Source: Lanius collurio (taxonomy: Eukaryota > Chordata > Aves > Passeriformes > Laniidae). Taken from it: a stretch of 64,000 nucleotides of DNA. How positions within the stretch are numbered: position 1 is the first letter of the stretch; each line of letters starts with the position of its first letter. The notes beneath the pieces are model-generated. The model ran no database searches and was not told where the DNA came from. It saw only the letters and a program-made list of their open reading frames with translations. This document shows positions 12,050 through 25,452 of this stretch, one piece after another. The DNA lies in assembly GCA_020086605.1 (NCBI GenBank), contig JACBWW010000003.1:4997260-5061259 (forward strand). Reading direction: 5' to 3'. The position numbers were made by a program, and so were the translations under genes.

Positions 12050-13588
12050 GGAAACTACAAGTTCAGAAGTACACCTTGATTTCATCATATGTCACAGAAC
12101 TTAAAGATACAGGTTTAGTTTTATATATTACACAATTAGAGAAATAATATGTAAAATTATATAAAATACTATGTCAGTTGTCATAGTTATCCTACTGTTT
12201 TTCAGTTATTTCTGCATGCATTTATTTAGATGGTTAGCTTGATATCAAATATCTCACTCACATACCCCAAAACTGACTGAGTTAATTTATTTTTGGGAAA
12301 ATACCAATGGTCACTTTTGGAGTAGGTTTGACTGTGTAGTCTCACAGGCTTCACGGAAAGCCACTGGGTTTTAGCACTGTTATATAAGGAGATGACTTGT
12401 TTATAGGGAAGAGTAGCCCAGATTCCTGTACAGTGATGTGGAACTGAAGCAGTGTCCTGAAATATATTGGCCTGTTGGAAAGCACTCAGGGCACAGGACT
12501 CCTGTGGTATTTAACTATCTTGCATCCATCTGTGGTATTTCTGTCAACATACTCGTGGTATTTCCTCTGATGAAGGGGTATTTGTGTTATCAATTTAGCT
12601 TGAGTATGTAATAACGACCTTTTAAACAAGCAATAAAATAACAAATAAAGGCTGAATATATGATAATCAGTTGAATAATTAGTTGTTTGGTGCCATGTGG
12701 TGGAAGACTGCTGAAGAAGGAAGTAAACATTGTCTAAAGCTGATATTTCTTGCAGGGATAGTACTGAAAATCATGAAGTAAATGCTATGCATTTATTTCT
12801 CTGTTTACTAAATTTGAGATACTTTGCAGAAGAAAATACACAGTAAATTAGATGGTGGTTAAAGTGCAGACCTAGCCCTGACTGAGAGAGCAGTTAAGAA
12901 ACTTCTGAACTCTAATTTGATTGAAGAAGATGAAGAAAACTAAAGATATGAATGAAAAAATGTTCTGACTGTGGATTTCAGTGTAGGAACAATGAAAGAA
13001 TTGTAACTTATTAGGCATGGACCTATGTCCAGAGCCTAATAAGAATACTGTCAAAGATAATGCAAAGAAAATTCTAATAAATTCTAGTGCTTTGTTGCTC
13101 AGAGAGAGCTTAATGACATATTCATAATATAGCAAAGATACCTACTTTTTAACCACTAGGAAAAAAATATAAGAGCATAATAAACAGCTCCTTCCGAGTA
13201 GAGACAAATGACTGCTGTGAAGACAGGGAAAGTCCCACGTGTCTGAAATCTTATGTTGGCTAATCATTTGTAAGTGTGAATGGTCCATGTGGACTTCTTA
13301 TTCTGACCTCAAATAAAGGACTAATGACTTAAGATAAAAGGAGAAGACTCTACATCCAAGGAAGGTAGAGACTGTCTTTTTATTAAGGGGATGAAACAAT
13401 TATTTTGTATAGCTAAGTGCCTAAATCAATATTAGGTGTTAAAACAGAGCACAAAAAAGATGATGGTACTCAGAAGAAATAGGGAGATGATGCCCTTGTA
13501 TATACCAGTTGTGAGATTGATGCTGTTGAAATGTTTGGTCTGGTTTTCATCATTTGTAATAGACATTCAAGCACTGTAGCTTTTTGAG

Positions 13589-13698
13589 GAAAAAAAAAAA
13601 AAGCAAAAAACCCCCAAAGAACTTCAAGGAAAGCAGGTCAAAGAGATGTATCAAGAATCAATCAAACAAAACCAAACAAACACAAATAAACAAAAATC
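13589..13698. repeat. A/C-rich low-complexity tract
   Basis: A run of 13 A followed by A-rich sequence with C runs and CAAA/AACA repeats. It has the complementary composition to the T/G-rich tracts elsewhere in the window. The 73-codon ORF across it (lysine/asparagine-rich) is a composition artefact. Confidence 0.75.
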
Positions 13699-16235
13699 TA
13701 AGAAACCTACAACATAAGCTTCTATACTTCTGTTGTCCAAGACACCTACCTTACAATGTGAGATTAGTATTGTTTATACTTAAGGGTGGTTGTACATTTA
13801 TGTAAACTGAATAAATTACACCTGTGTAAGGCTGCATGATGAATTATGCAGCTGCAATGAATCCCAAATGCAGGGATGTATTTGGGCCAAAAAAGCTGAA
13901 ATGCTGTATGCCACGGTGGCTGTACACACAGCAGCAAGATCCAGGGGTGCCAGACTGTGCTGGACTGAGCTCATCCAGCTCCTCTTCCACCCTCTGTTTG
14001 CATCACTGTCTGTTGGACCCCAAGCCACAAACATTCTATTTAGTTCCCATCAGCTTTTCAAGGGTCATTGCTATTATGAAGATGCCTGTCCACAGCTCAA
14101 AGTTGGACAGATCAGCTGGGCAGATTGGTATTTACTCTTTACTATAAAAGAGAGAAAAAAATTTAGATAGTAGACTGAGGAAAATAAAATAGTCACCAAG
14201 ACACCAGTGCGGTTTCTGTTGGTCTCCATCCAGATGACCTGTGTGTAATGGAAGAGGAAATCTTTGCTTGTTAACTATCTGCTATATTGTAAAATATGGG
14301 TGTTGTTCTAAGTGCAAGTTATTTAATTGTGCTGTTGATTTAAATGCTTTTTCAGGATTTTACATCTCTTGAAATAAAATACTTACTTGATCAAGAAATC
14401 TTTTTTGAATCTGATGATCATGTTCTGAACAAGTTAGTATTAACATTACTTCCATTATTATCTTTAATCCTATACAATTACTGATCCTTTTGCTAATAAG
14501 TATCTAAATATGCCTATGTAATGTCACCAAAACACAGTGGAAGGCATAAAAGGATTTTGTGTGTTGCTATATTCATGTGGATTTCATAAGATCTAGGTTT
14601 TATGGTGGATCACACCATGCACTGCAGTTAGTACTGGCCCGTGTGCTGCAGTGTGTGGTGAGGTAAAAAGAAAGGATGAAATAGTGCTAAGATTGGCTTT
14701 TGTAATGTTGCACCTTAATTTGCGTATTAGTAATGTCTATTATTCAAATATCCACTACTTTAAATAAAGAAAAAACCCTTTTAGTAATTTATGAATCTCA
14801 AGTGTAAAGAAGACAACTCTCTAGCTAAATCTTATGGTGTTATCTCAGTAGCAGAGAAATGGCTTGTCATGAGCCATAGAACATCATCAGATTATAGCTC
14901 ACTTCTCATGCCATAAATCAACACATAATTCCTAAAGGCAGGTTTCTGAAACACTGATTGGCTTATTCCCTACTAGCATTGCTGTAGTTAATAAAATTAA
15001 ATATAACATTTTATTGTCTATGTATATCACTTCTTTTACTTCAAATGTAATTCTCTTGTTTTTCATAAAATAGCCAGCAGATTGGGGCTTTCAGATCTTC
15101 AAGCTTAGCACAGCGTGGCTTGTACCTGTTTAAGGTTTCTTCTATTTATTAAAGGGAAATGGTGTTTTGTGGTTTGCAGGAAACAGCTGGGGGAGTGGGC
15201 TGTACTGCAAAACTGTTGTACTGTTCCTTCTGGGACCTGATTTTAGGATTTCAGAGGCCTTCAGTGCATCCCTTCAGTGACCATAAAGGGTTATCCAAAA
15301 AGTGGCAGGCTTGCACAGAGAAATGTATTGTAGCCTCACAGGCTTGCCATTTGGTTTCTTTTACTCTGATGTTTGCAAAACAATGATTTATAGAGATGCT
15401 TTTAATAAGCCAAACCAGGGATGAAGTAGAACAGCAATCTATCTTGACAGCATTCATCTCTCCACTACAGGTTCAAAATATTAAAAATACTTATCATAAA
15501 TGAATGAAAACCTCTTCTTTCATGCTCAATTATGAAATAGCTGAAGTAAGGAGGAAATTTAACAAGACCTTTTCTTAATTTAATCCAGGAAGATGGGAAG
15601 AAAGATGGAAGTAATTTTATAGGGATATGTGAGGAGGTTTCAGCATTACATGGCCATTATATTGAGAAGTAACCGTGTGTAGCACCACAAATGGTAGTTC
15701 TGAGTTAAAGACATTACAATTAAAATGAATACTAGGATACACATATTGGTATAGTACAAAACCAAGCCACAGGAGCTACTGGTATCCATAACCTAGTACA
15801 ATAAGTATATAAGATAAATAGCTTATAGTGCCATTTGGAGAACTGTATGATGGATGAATGAAATGGAAACCTATTTTCTTGTGTGATCTTCAAAAATGTT
15901 TGCTTATCCTTGATAAAAAAAAACCTTGAAAATCAATTGTTTGCATATCTCTGATCATATGAAATTCAATATGTTAGTGGCTTTATCATATTTCCATTTC
16001 CATCCATGAAAAGTGGGTGGTAACACTGGTCAACTTTCTAAGGCCATTTGAAATCTATGGAAGAAATCTATAGGGAGTTGTTCCTGAGTTATTGTGAACC
16101 TGGTTGAATCTACTTTCTTCAGAGTTTAAACACTGCTTTGGTAATTTTAATCGGTAATGGAAAATTAAAATGTGATGAAAAACTATATTATGAGAGATTT
16201 ATAAAACTTTTAAAATGTTTATTTGTTTTTTTTAG

Positions 16236-16296
16236 GGTGAAGTTGTTTTCAGAAATGGAGAGAGGATGGGAACAATCAAATTTACTCAATTCCAAG
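16236..16296 (+). CDS. GABBR2: GABBR2 exon: end of the ectodomain
   Basis: Coding exon of GABA-B receptor subunit 2, the class C G-protein-coupled receptor subunit that heterodimerises with GABBR1 at the neuronal plasma membrane and couples to Gi/o. Read from 16236 (GGT), it gives [20 protein letters not shown] plus the first base of the next codon. This matches the human segment [20 protein letters not shown] with one change (Q to E at the second residue). It belongs to the late part of the extracellular Venus-flytrap-like domain; in GABBR2 that domain does not bind GABA but supports the partner subunit. The acceptor is strong (pyrimidine tract ending TTTTTTTTAG at 16235). The donor at 16297 is GTTGGT, weaker than the usual GTRAGT. 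Length is 61 nt, ending in phase 1, so skipping it would shift the frame. Identity is very likely; only the exact donor is less certain. Confidence 0.93.
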
Positions 16297-19200
16297 GTTG
16301 GTTGTAAACAATTTTCATTGTATTATGTATGTAGTTTCAAACTTTTGTTTCAGTTACATTTGTTTCAGGATGTTTTAAATATCTACAATTATTATGGAAA
16401 GGAACTTCTTGGAAGATGCAGAAAGAAGATTAATAAGTTTTTGTTACTTGTTTAAAATACTGTGTTCTGAACCTTGAGTGCTGTGAAGTATCTCCGAGAA
16501 TTTTTCTTAACAAGCTACATATTTATAGAAAACATGGATCTATAGCAATCAACAGATATTTAAAAAACCCTACTGGTCAGCCAAACTTCTTAATACAGTC
16601 GTTTCTTAAAACTGAGTGTGAAAAGGAATTCAGAGAGGATTTTTGTTGTTAAGCCCTTTCAAGTTAGTTTTTGCGTTCTCTGAAGACTCACTTTTGACAT
16701 TCTGCAACTGCTTGCTAAAAGTTGCTTCAGGAGCCAGTCCCTCAGCGTGCAGAGGACACAAACTGCTGACCCCATCCCTTGGAGACCACACGCTCCACAG
16801 CGCAACTCCCCAAGCCTGCTGCATCCTCTCAGCCTGAGCTGCTCCTGCAGGGAACGGTCTCAGCAGCAGAGACCGCAAATGAAGCCAGAGGGATTTGTCA
16901 GGGGCCATTTGCAGCCAGGATGAGGCACTTGCTGGGAGAGGTTTCTGCAGGAATGGTGATTCATGTTGTTTCTGCAGTTTATAGAATGCAATTCATGAGT
17001 TTTTTTCCTGGCTGAGGCAGAGATAAAACAGGAGATGATTGCATTTGGATGGTCTCGTGAGGGTAGTAGTAAGCTGGCAAATTCTTTTCATACAATGCAT
17101 GAGAGAGAGCTTGCTCTCCCTTTGTTTACAGGAGATCGCTTTAAACATAATCCTGCTGACCAAGTTACAAAGGCTCATTCTTTAAACAGAAATTGTCTGC
17201 TGTATGGACATTATTATTAATGAGCAGCAATGCACTTGAGGGGATCTGTTGTTACTCATTCTAAATTACTGAAACAATCTTCAGAATTGCTCTTGCCTTC
17301 ACAACTGTAAGTGAAGCTATTAACTCATGTTCCCAGAAGCATTTTGACCCACTAAAACTTTGCAGACATCATCTCACGGTAATGTAATTTAGGAATTCTT
17401 GCTCAACACTAACGATAAATATTGATTGCTTCCTCTTCTTCCTACTCCCCCCTGCTTTTTTCATAATAGTGGTGTTTACAGCCACATGAAAGAATCATGA
17501 GGAAATTTTTACAAAAGGTGTTTATTCCTCAGAAGTCTGGAGGATCTCTAATGCATTTTGCCTAAGGCAGCTACAAGTACCCTCCCAGAGTGAGAAGGAA
17601 GATTGGCATGTTCCATCTGCACATTAAGGATGTGATTGGGGACCATGGGGAGATCCAGAAGAGCAGTAGAAGTCCAGTATAGCCGATTTTAAATTGATTT
17701 TTATTTCAACCTTTAAGACTGAGGTTCTTTATAACATTTTCAGTTTCCCATCAGATACTACTTAACACGAATGGTTTTACCATCAGCTGAAATATTGTTT
17801 GATCAGTAAAAACACAGGAGAGATCCACTCCTTTTAAAATTCCTTGAAACTGCAATATTACTATATATGCTTGGAAACATAGTGGGTATTTTGATCATGA
17901 AACAAAGGTTTCCAATTAACCTACAGAAAAGAAATAATTCAGGCATCTTATGGAGAAATGCTAGAGGAAGTTTGGATTTCTTCTCATGCAAGCAATAGTC
18001 TGTCAACACATCTTAAGGCTTGTCTCAAGTTTTGTTAATTTCTCACTCATTTTGGAAACAAAGAGAATGGGCAAAAATGTATAAGAAATTGAAATAAGGA
18101 AAGTATAACAACATAGATAAAAGTTTTCTTTTTTTTTTAAACTACAAATGATATTCTAAATATTATGAAGGATTTTTCTGTTCTTCTTTTATTGGTATTG
18201 TTTTTGTTCAGATATTTTATATTAAATACTTGTGGTATAATTGTAGACATTATTAATCCATTCAAAAAATCCTTTATTGGTTAGGAAGCTTTCTGAAACA
18301 TTCTCATTAACTTTTAATAATTCTTGGACTATTAGGAAAGTTCCTAATAATGTAAAGAAGTTAATTAAGTTCAGTGCTTAAAATGGGAAATGGGATTTTC
18401 CTTTGTAGTTATAGTTGTTAGGAGCTATCAAGCATGAGACATACAACTCATTGGTTAAAGTTGAGGTTTTTTTAGAATATAATACAAATCATGATGATTT
18501 CATGAAAAAAAAGACCACATCAAAGATGCTTGAAAATGCTTTTATAAAATTACTTGTAATTATGAATATAGCTTCTATAAAATGTATTACTAGCTTATTA
18601 TCCAAATATAATATTTAGGAATTACCAGTTTTAGTGTTCCATACCTAATTTTTTCATCTACACAGCTTTATAGTTTCTTTAAAAAATTAAATTAAAGTTG
18701 TCACAGTTGTTCACAGTTGAAATAATTCACTGCAGAAAAATAAAGCAGATAAATAGGTGATCATTTATCAGAATAAGGCCAAAATCTCTGCTCCTCATTT
18801 CCTTGGGTAGAAAAAAGAGCTGGGCAGTCTCAGGAGCTAAATTTTCTGGTTTTTGCTGGAAACTTTTGTTTTAATGAAACTATCTGCAAACATTTTGGCT
18901 ATGGAAAAAGCAGACAGCCACATCTGCCAGAGGCAAGGGAAAACCAGCCTGTGAGGGTTCAGAGAGCAACTGCAGTGCGCCTGACACACTGTGATGAAAT
19001 TCTAAATAGCTGGTTAATTTTGGATCTAGATACAGTTTTTCCCAAACTCATGCTAGTCATGCCTCTTTTTCAGCTTCTGTGCAGTCTGTTACTTTTGCAA
19101 GTGGTCAAACAGATGGTGCCAGAGATAGCTGTGACTGAACTACTTGCTGCTTTATAGATCATTAATACCTCCCAGGAATGATTTAGTATGCAACAGTGAA

Positions 19201-20433
19201 TACAGGGCACATGCAATAGCATTTTTGTCCCCTACCTTACTGGTAAATAAAGAGCAAACTGTTAGTCTAGCTGAGATATCCATCTGATGTTTGAAGTTGG
19301 CATCCTTCCGAATGAATGCCAGTTTTTCTATGAGTGCAATTAAGGAACTCTTCTCATAGTCAGACATGTAGTTGAAATAGATGGTCAAAATGTTTTATCT
19401 AGTGAGAGCTGAAAAAGAATCCTGACAACTTTTGCTGGCATAGCAGGGAGCAAGGAGGGCAGTAACAAAGCTGAGATTGTAGATTGCTGTGATACAAGAG
19501 GCTTCAAGAACAGCCCCATATCTGTCCTTCAAAATGTTTCACTTTGGCAGATCCTTCCTGATTAATCTGACTGAAGCCTAGAAGGCACCTTGCTTTCAGT
19601 CAGATGGCTATTTCTGTCAGGTGTCAGAGAAAACCTAAAAGACATCTTTTTTGGAATAGGTTAAAAAGGAAAATCAAAGAAGAATTGTAAACAAATACAA
19701 TTGAAATGTGCGTAAATTGTGTTTTGTGTAGATAGGAAAAAGAGTCTGCATATTGGAAAAAGCTATAAGAAAGTGGGTGATCACCTGTGGTATCTTTCTG
19801 GGAAGAATTTAAGGGTTTCAACTCATTTAGCCAGGTAATGTGGGATGACATTTGTTAGTGTTGAAAGCTGATCTGTACACCAAGCAATAGGGAGGGAGTG
19901 ACTTGTCAAGTGTAACATCTTTGGTCTTCTTAGAAAAAGCCTTACTGAATTTCTGCAGGGAAAGCCCCAGATATTCTTCTCAGAATTTAATCAAAAGAAA
20001 TAGACAAAACATGTCTACACTACAGTCAAGAGGAAAGTACACAAGAACCCAGGATTGTTCTCACAGATCCTCAGTTCATCTACTTTGGTCTGACTTTTTT
20101 GCTGTCCTCAACTTCTTCAGTGAAGGAGGCCTAAGAAATTCTGCAGAATCATCCACAGATACAATAGCTTGTTCTCCAGGGGCATCAATCCAACCCTGGA
20201 AAAGTTTCCTTCTATTACTCTAAACACAGTCCATCATACTCTTAACGACTGTTGGTTCTTGTTTCCATAAAGGCTCATATAAACAATGAGACTAATTGCC
20301 TTTGAATATTTAATATTTAACATCTGTCCAGCGTATAACCCAAAGAACCAGTCTGTGGATTTTTTTCTGTGATAATGTTGAAGGAATATAATACAATTAA
20401 TAGGAAATATTTAATAAGAACTCTGAAAAGTTG
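16297..20433. other. Intronic sequence, no gene seen
   Basis: Begins at the donor of the ectodomain exon. No following GABBR2 exon was found here. A minus-strand ORF at 19152-19388 gives a balanced, protein-like peptide, but an in-frame TAA lies just upstream and no acceptor falls between it and the ORF, so it is not called as an exon. Confidence 0.5.
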
Positions 20434-20506
20434 GAGATAGATAGATAGATAGATAGATAGATACATGCATACATACATACATACATACATACATACATAC
20501 ATACAT
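20434..20506. repeat. Compound (GATA)n-(ACAT)n microsatellite
   Basis: About seven GATA/ATAG units (20434-20463) are followed by about ten ACAT units (20463-20506). The two minus-strand ORFs across it are tetranucleotide artefacts (repeating MYVC and SIYL translations). Likely highly polymorphic in length. Confidence 0.95.
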
Positions 20507-20984
20507 TCATATGTACATACTGTGGTGTTACCCTAGACTGTTGATTAGGTTGTTCATAGGGAGAAAACATAAAATTTAATTGCTCTTCCAGCATCGGTTC
20601 TGTGTTCTGTTATTTTCTTTTTTCCTATAAATTCAATTTATTTGAATATAAATCTTTGGATCCCTCAGCCAAGTGAGTATCAAAACTGCTAATAGGCATC
20701 AGGGCCACTCACTGTTTTTCTTCTGGTCTACCAGACTGGATTTCTTTTTCTATGTTGTACAAGGATTTAGCAGGACAAATAGTGAAAATCATTATCCATA
20801 TATATGTATAAATGCAAACAGGTGAAAACTACAGTTCTTCTCAGGCAGAAAGTGAATTGAAGCAGGGATCTCCCAAATATATGATGAGTCTTTGTTATGG
20901 GTATCTATATCAGAACAGGTGCATGGTTTATATTCTGAAATCCAAAAGGCAAGTGTTTTCATGACTTTTTGAGCTGGAGGGTGT

Positions 20985-21360
20985 CTTTGGACCATAAGGT
21001 TTAATCATTGCATGTGAATTTATTGTCTATCAATTTTTCATGTCTTTCATGAATCCATTTATACTTTTGGCTTTCAACACATACACTGGCAATGAGTTCC
21101 ACAAAATAATTATGGATGTAATGATGAAAGCCCTTCCATCTGTTTGTTTTAAATCAACTGTCTTAGAATTTCACAGGGCATACCCTGTTTCTTGTAATGT
21201 GATAAGCAATGAATAACTGTGTCTTGCTTTTTACACACTGTTCATGTTTTACAGATCTCTCTTATCAATGAGTCTTTTTAGAAATGCAAGTCTTTGTTAT
21301 CCATTTGGCTTTTTCATCAGGTAAAAACTGCCCTATAATTCTAATAAGCCTCTACCTTTC
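20985..21360 (-). mobile_element. Old, diverged CR1/L3-like LINE fragment
   Basis: The + strand carries the reverse complement of a conserved CR1-superfamily 3' region: a GAGTTCCAC word at about 21093, a TGTTTGTTTTAAA word at about 21141, a CACAGGGCATACCCTGTTTC segment at about 21172, and a TTCATGTTTTACAGA stretch at about 21241. The pattern resembles the 3' part of ancient amniote CR1/L3 elements. Divergence is high and both boundaries are approximate. It is much older-looking than the other CR1 pieces in the window. Confidence 0.6.
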
Positions 21361-24300
21361 TTGATATTCTTAATCACTTTTTGTTAGAGCATAATGACAG
21401 CCACACACAACACTGAAACATCCACCTCCGTACCTCATATTTCTCAATGACTTTTCTGCATTGTTTTAACTGCTTTCACAATATTCTGCCTTGTCACATT
21501 CATCCTCTTTTTGCCTCTTTGTCTTCTGGTGCCAAAGAGCAGAGCACAGCACTGATGTTTTCAAAGAACCAGCCACAGCAAGACCAAGGCCTTATCCTTG
21601 ATGCTCTTAATTATTTAGTACCAACAGCTGTATTTGTTTACTTGATATTCATTTTTTCTTGTGTGTAATGCTGTACCTCACTAGCACTGAACATCACAAT
21701 AATATTATTATCAACATCTCATGCACCTTTATAAAGTCTTCTGTCAGATGAAACTATACAGGAGATTATATTTAATATATGTTTACAGCTGTTTTCCCCT
21801 TTTATTGTCAGGGCTTTTTTACACATTTCCTGTTCAATTTCTGTTCTGTTCCATACCTACCAGCAGCAATGTTTCCCCTTGTGCCAGTTATTTCTTTTGT
21901 AATCTGTTGGCATTATTTATTAGGAGTTGAGGTTTTTTGTTCATTTGGTTTGTTTTTATAAACAAACATGGAAAAAATGCATTGAAATTCAAGTGCCCAA
22001 GTTGTGTACTTGTGCTGTCAAACTGGAGAAAGGACAGATAAGAGCTATAGAAGTTGTTTGTGATCTTAGGGCATTATTTACAAAGAAAACTTAATGGAAT
22101 TAAGTGTGTGGAGTTAGTAGAGTCACCTCATTTTGAGCAAGCTGTATTGTGTGGATATAAATTGCAAGGCCAGGGAGGACTCGCTAGAAGGGGACACTGA
22201 TGTGCAGCTGCTGGTTGTCATGGCAGCTTGTTTTGGTTTGTTTTGCTTTGTTTTGTTTAGTTTTACCTGAGCTAGCTTTAAATGGGCCAGCTGCACACTG
22301 TAGCAACAATAACATGGAGCAGACTGGAAGCTGGAAATCTGCTCAGGAGCAAAATCAGCGTAGGTAACCTTTCCATTGGGAGCACAGCTATGGGAGGCCA
22401 TGGCTTTGCAGCTATCAGCATTCAAGCCAACTAATTTCAGGCTAGCTGCATACTTCTGTGCCACCCAAAGTTGCAGTGAGCATGACAGGGCTGCTGGGAA
22501 GAGTTGCACTCCTTATTTTCCCCCAGGCACACTTGAGGAGCAGGGGAGACCTGTTTATCACTCTGTGTCTGTGCCTGTGCTTTACCCAGCAGTTCATCTC
22601 TTGAGAGGTGATTTGAACTGTGCAAATAATTATTACTGGGACGAGCACACACACTATAAAAGAAGCTGTCATTTTCATAGGATTCCACTTCATTCAGCTT
22701 ACTCTGAGGCACAAAGTGTTTCAGAGGATAAGTCTCTGTCACTATGTTGTGCAAAAGTGTCTTAGGAGCTGTCTTCATTACCGAGAAAAAAGACTAACTT
22801 TCAAATGCAACAGCAAACAAAAAAAGTTGAAAAGCAATGGAAAATAATTTTACAAAAATTCATTTCTACCGAAGACTGAAGTATCAAGCTCCAAAAAGCC
22901 AACAGAAATTAGTACCCCACTAAAGAAATGGTGTCTAAGAAGGACCTGAAAGAATTGTCAGATTTTCCTTCAGAGATCTCTGACTTCCACTGGAATTTAT
23001 ACTTTTTTTTTTTCAACTAGCATTCAGAATCCTACTTCTACTAGAGTTAACTTGTTCAGATATTCCACTTCAGGTGATGTACAGTGCTGTGCCTCCCTGT
23101 CACCACCCAGACCTCTTTGTCATTTGAAGAGAGACAGAGGTTTTCTTGAGGGCTATGGGACCACCTTGACCTGCTGCTCTCTGCTGATCTGTGTGCTGGC
23201 CAATCTCTCCCCTTGGCATCTCAGAAAGACACTTTTTCTGGAAGAATTTGTGGTACACTACATGGGGATAAAAAGAGCCATAAGACTTACAAGAAGCCCA
23301 TGAAATTCTGGTATATATTATGGGAAAATATTTAATTTGGCATAATTAATAAGAGTTCAGTCTATTGCAATGACATCATCCCTAACTTGTAGTTCAAATA
23401 TTTCCCCAAGATATACAGAACCGTGAAATAGAATAACTTTAATTCTTAATGAATGGAAAAGAAGAAAATGAAGTTTATCTAGGTCACTGAAAGGACATGG
23501 ATTTATTATTTGACATTACCATTTGAACAGACAAAACAGAGTATTGTTGTGTAGTAGACCAAGCCAGCATCCAAAGGTTTGTATAGTTGTAGGCTAGAGA
23601 TACAAAGATAATCTTACAAAGTCTAAAAGATTTCTGAATCTGTGGAATCTTATAACAAAGTATATTTGACAAAAATTTCCTTTATAGAACTATTTCAGGG
23701 ATGGTAGGCAATATCATCACAGTATTATGAGAAAACACCTCAGACAGGTGGATCTATTATAGATAAGGAAGATGGAAAAGGAATACTTCTTTTGAAACAG
23801 GGAATATGGATTTATTCACTGTGTGGGTGACCAAAGGCAGTTGTGAATTTTATGCTGCAGGATTCATATAGGCATTTGTACTAAAACTTTGAGAGCACAG
23901 AAGCAGTTTAAGTCCCAATCTGAACTCCTTATTAATGGTACAGAAGGGCTAAGTCGTTTTTCAAATTTACCAGTTCCCTTTTTTCCATACTCATAAAAGT
24001 TTGGGTTTTTTCTGCCATTACAAATGCTTATTTAATTTCATAACGTAGGACATCATACTGTCATTGGACTGGCATCTATTTCTCTGAGCTGACATTATAT
24101 TTTTTTGTAAAAACAATCTATTTCAATATATAATCCCTGGACCCTGGTTCAGAAATCAAAGAATTCTGATTCTTTCAATATGTAATAGAAAAAGAGCACA
24201 TGTAATTAATAGATTTGGAAGAAATCTTCTGAATTTTGTCTAAATGTCTGACCTTTGGTAGTACTCCACAATGGCACAGGTGTCATTTTCTGGCTTGAAT

Positions 24301-25452
24301 CATGTTATTTAATATAATTATATTGAATTTGTTACACATCTGTGATAAACATCTCTCTGTTTACTTTCAGTGAATTTTACTGATTTGCTCCAACAGAAAT
24401 TTCTCACCCTCCTTTTGAAAAGAAATGAAGTGGTGATGCCATTTCAGGAAATAGCAGCTTTCCATTTCTCTATTCCAAGAGTCCATATAGATCCTTTGTA
24501 ATCACATATTTTGACTTAGAATAAGCACATTTTTCAGACTTTTCTTTTACAGAGTCTGGGAGTCTAAAAAACACACAACAGCCAAAGTCCAGACATTTTG
24601 GACTTAGGCAAAACATTTTTTGAAAGCTTACTATGGACCCTAATGTACCCCTGCCCCTGGGACAAAAGAACTGAGTCATACTTTTCTTACTCTTGAGTAA
24701 CTATTTCAAAAATTGAAACCAAAGGGAGAACATGAGTGTGAACTGTTGAGAAAAATGTCTGTTTGAAATTCCATCCATCTTGGTATTTGTTATCTTCAAC
24801 TGGAGCACATGTATAATTTTTTCCTTAAATGATTATAGAGGACAAGGGATGAATTCCTCACAAGAAAATTATTTCATTAGATGGATCTAGTACATCTACC
24901 TGTAGCAAGTGATTCCACCACAGATGATTTAGCAGTGATTCAGTTCAAACTACTGCCAGAATGAAAAATGTGTTGAATTAATATTGTTCATGTAGGGAAC
25001 AGGGTCAGGCAGAGATATAGGGAACTGTCATTTGTACATAAAACTAAGTGCTATTTTATATGATCCCAAGCTACTGACACAAAGCTGTTTGATTCCTCAC
25101 TGTGTTCTCTCTCTATTTCTCCCCTCTTTGTTTAACCTTTATGCCATGGACACATTTTCCTTCCTTGACCTGCTTTCTGCATATCCAATTCAGAGCTATC
25201 CAGGCCATGCTTGACCTTGACAAGACTGTACAGTATTTACTGGTTAATCTCTTGTGTATAATAATCAATTTACTTTTGGAACTTGGCTGGACTCACTAGG
25301 GGGTTCAGAAGACCCACATGTCATGGGAAGCATGGGAACAGTCTCTCTGTCAGTGTCTTGGCCACTGCAAATCCTCTTGGATCTACCAATAAAGACTAGT
25401 ATGAAGGAGGAGGAAAGGAGCAATATTTCACTGAAAAGGTATTCCCCAAACT
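21361..25452. other. Intronic sequence, no gene seen
   Basis: Includes overlapping ORFs on both strands at 22123-22778, the longest 129 codons. They overlap one another antisense, show no domain, and have no convincing splice sites, so I treat them as chance. A short T/G-rich patch lies at about 22231-22262. Confidence 0.5.

Larger units (their letters stand above)
6968..16235. other. Intronic sequence upstream of the ectodomain exon
   Basis: About 9 kb of AT-rich sequence with only simple repeats that I can name: an A-rich tract at 9236-9278, an AT dinucleotide run at 9682-9710, and an A/C-rich tract at 13589-13698. I looked for the preceding GABBR2 coding exon, which should encode the segment ending near NETNFFGVT, and did not find it here. 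Confidence 0.55.

Noticed and set aside
19152..19388. Minus-strand ORF with a protein-like translation and a donor-like end (AAG|GTAGGG)
   Set aside because: An in-frame TAA lies just upstream and no acceptor falls between the TAA and the ORF. The nearby TTTTTCAG acceptor would read through that stop.
20530..20580. Minus-strand words resembling the GABBR2 segment SPYMNNLI (CTCCCTATGAACAACCTAAT)
   Set aside because: Similarity is about 20 bases, needs a 2-base gap, is on the wrong strand, and ends beside a microsatellite; the flanks do not match.
22123..22778. Longest ORFs in the window, overlapping on both strands
   Set aside because: They overlap antisense, have chance-like composition, no domain and no splice sites.
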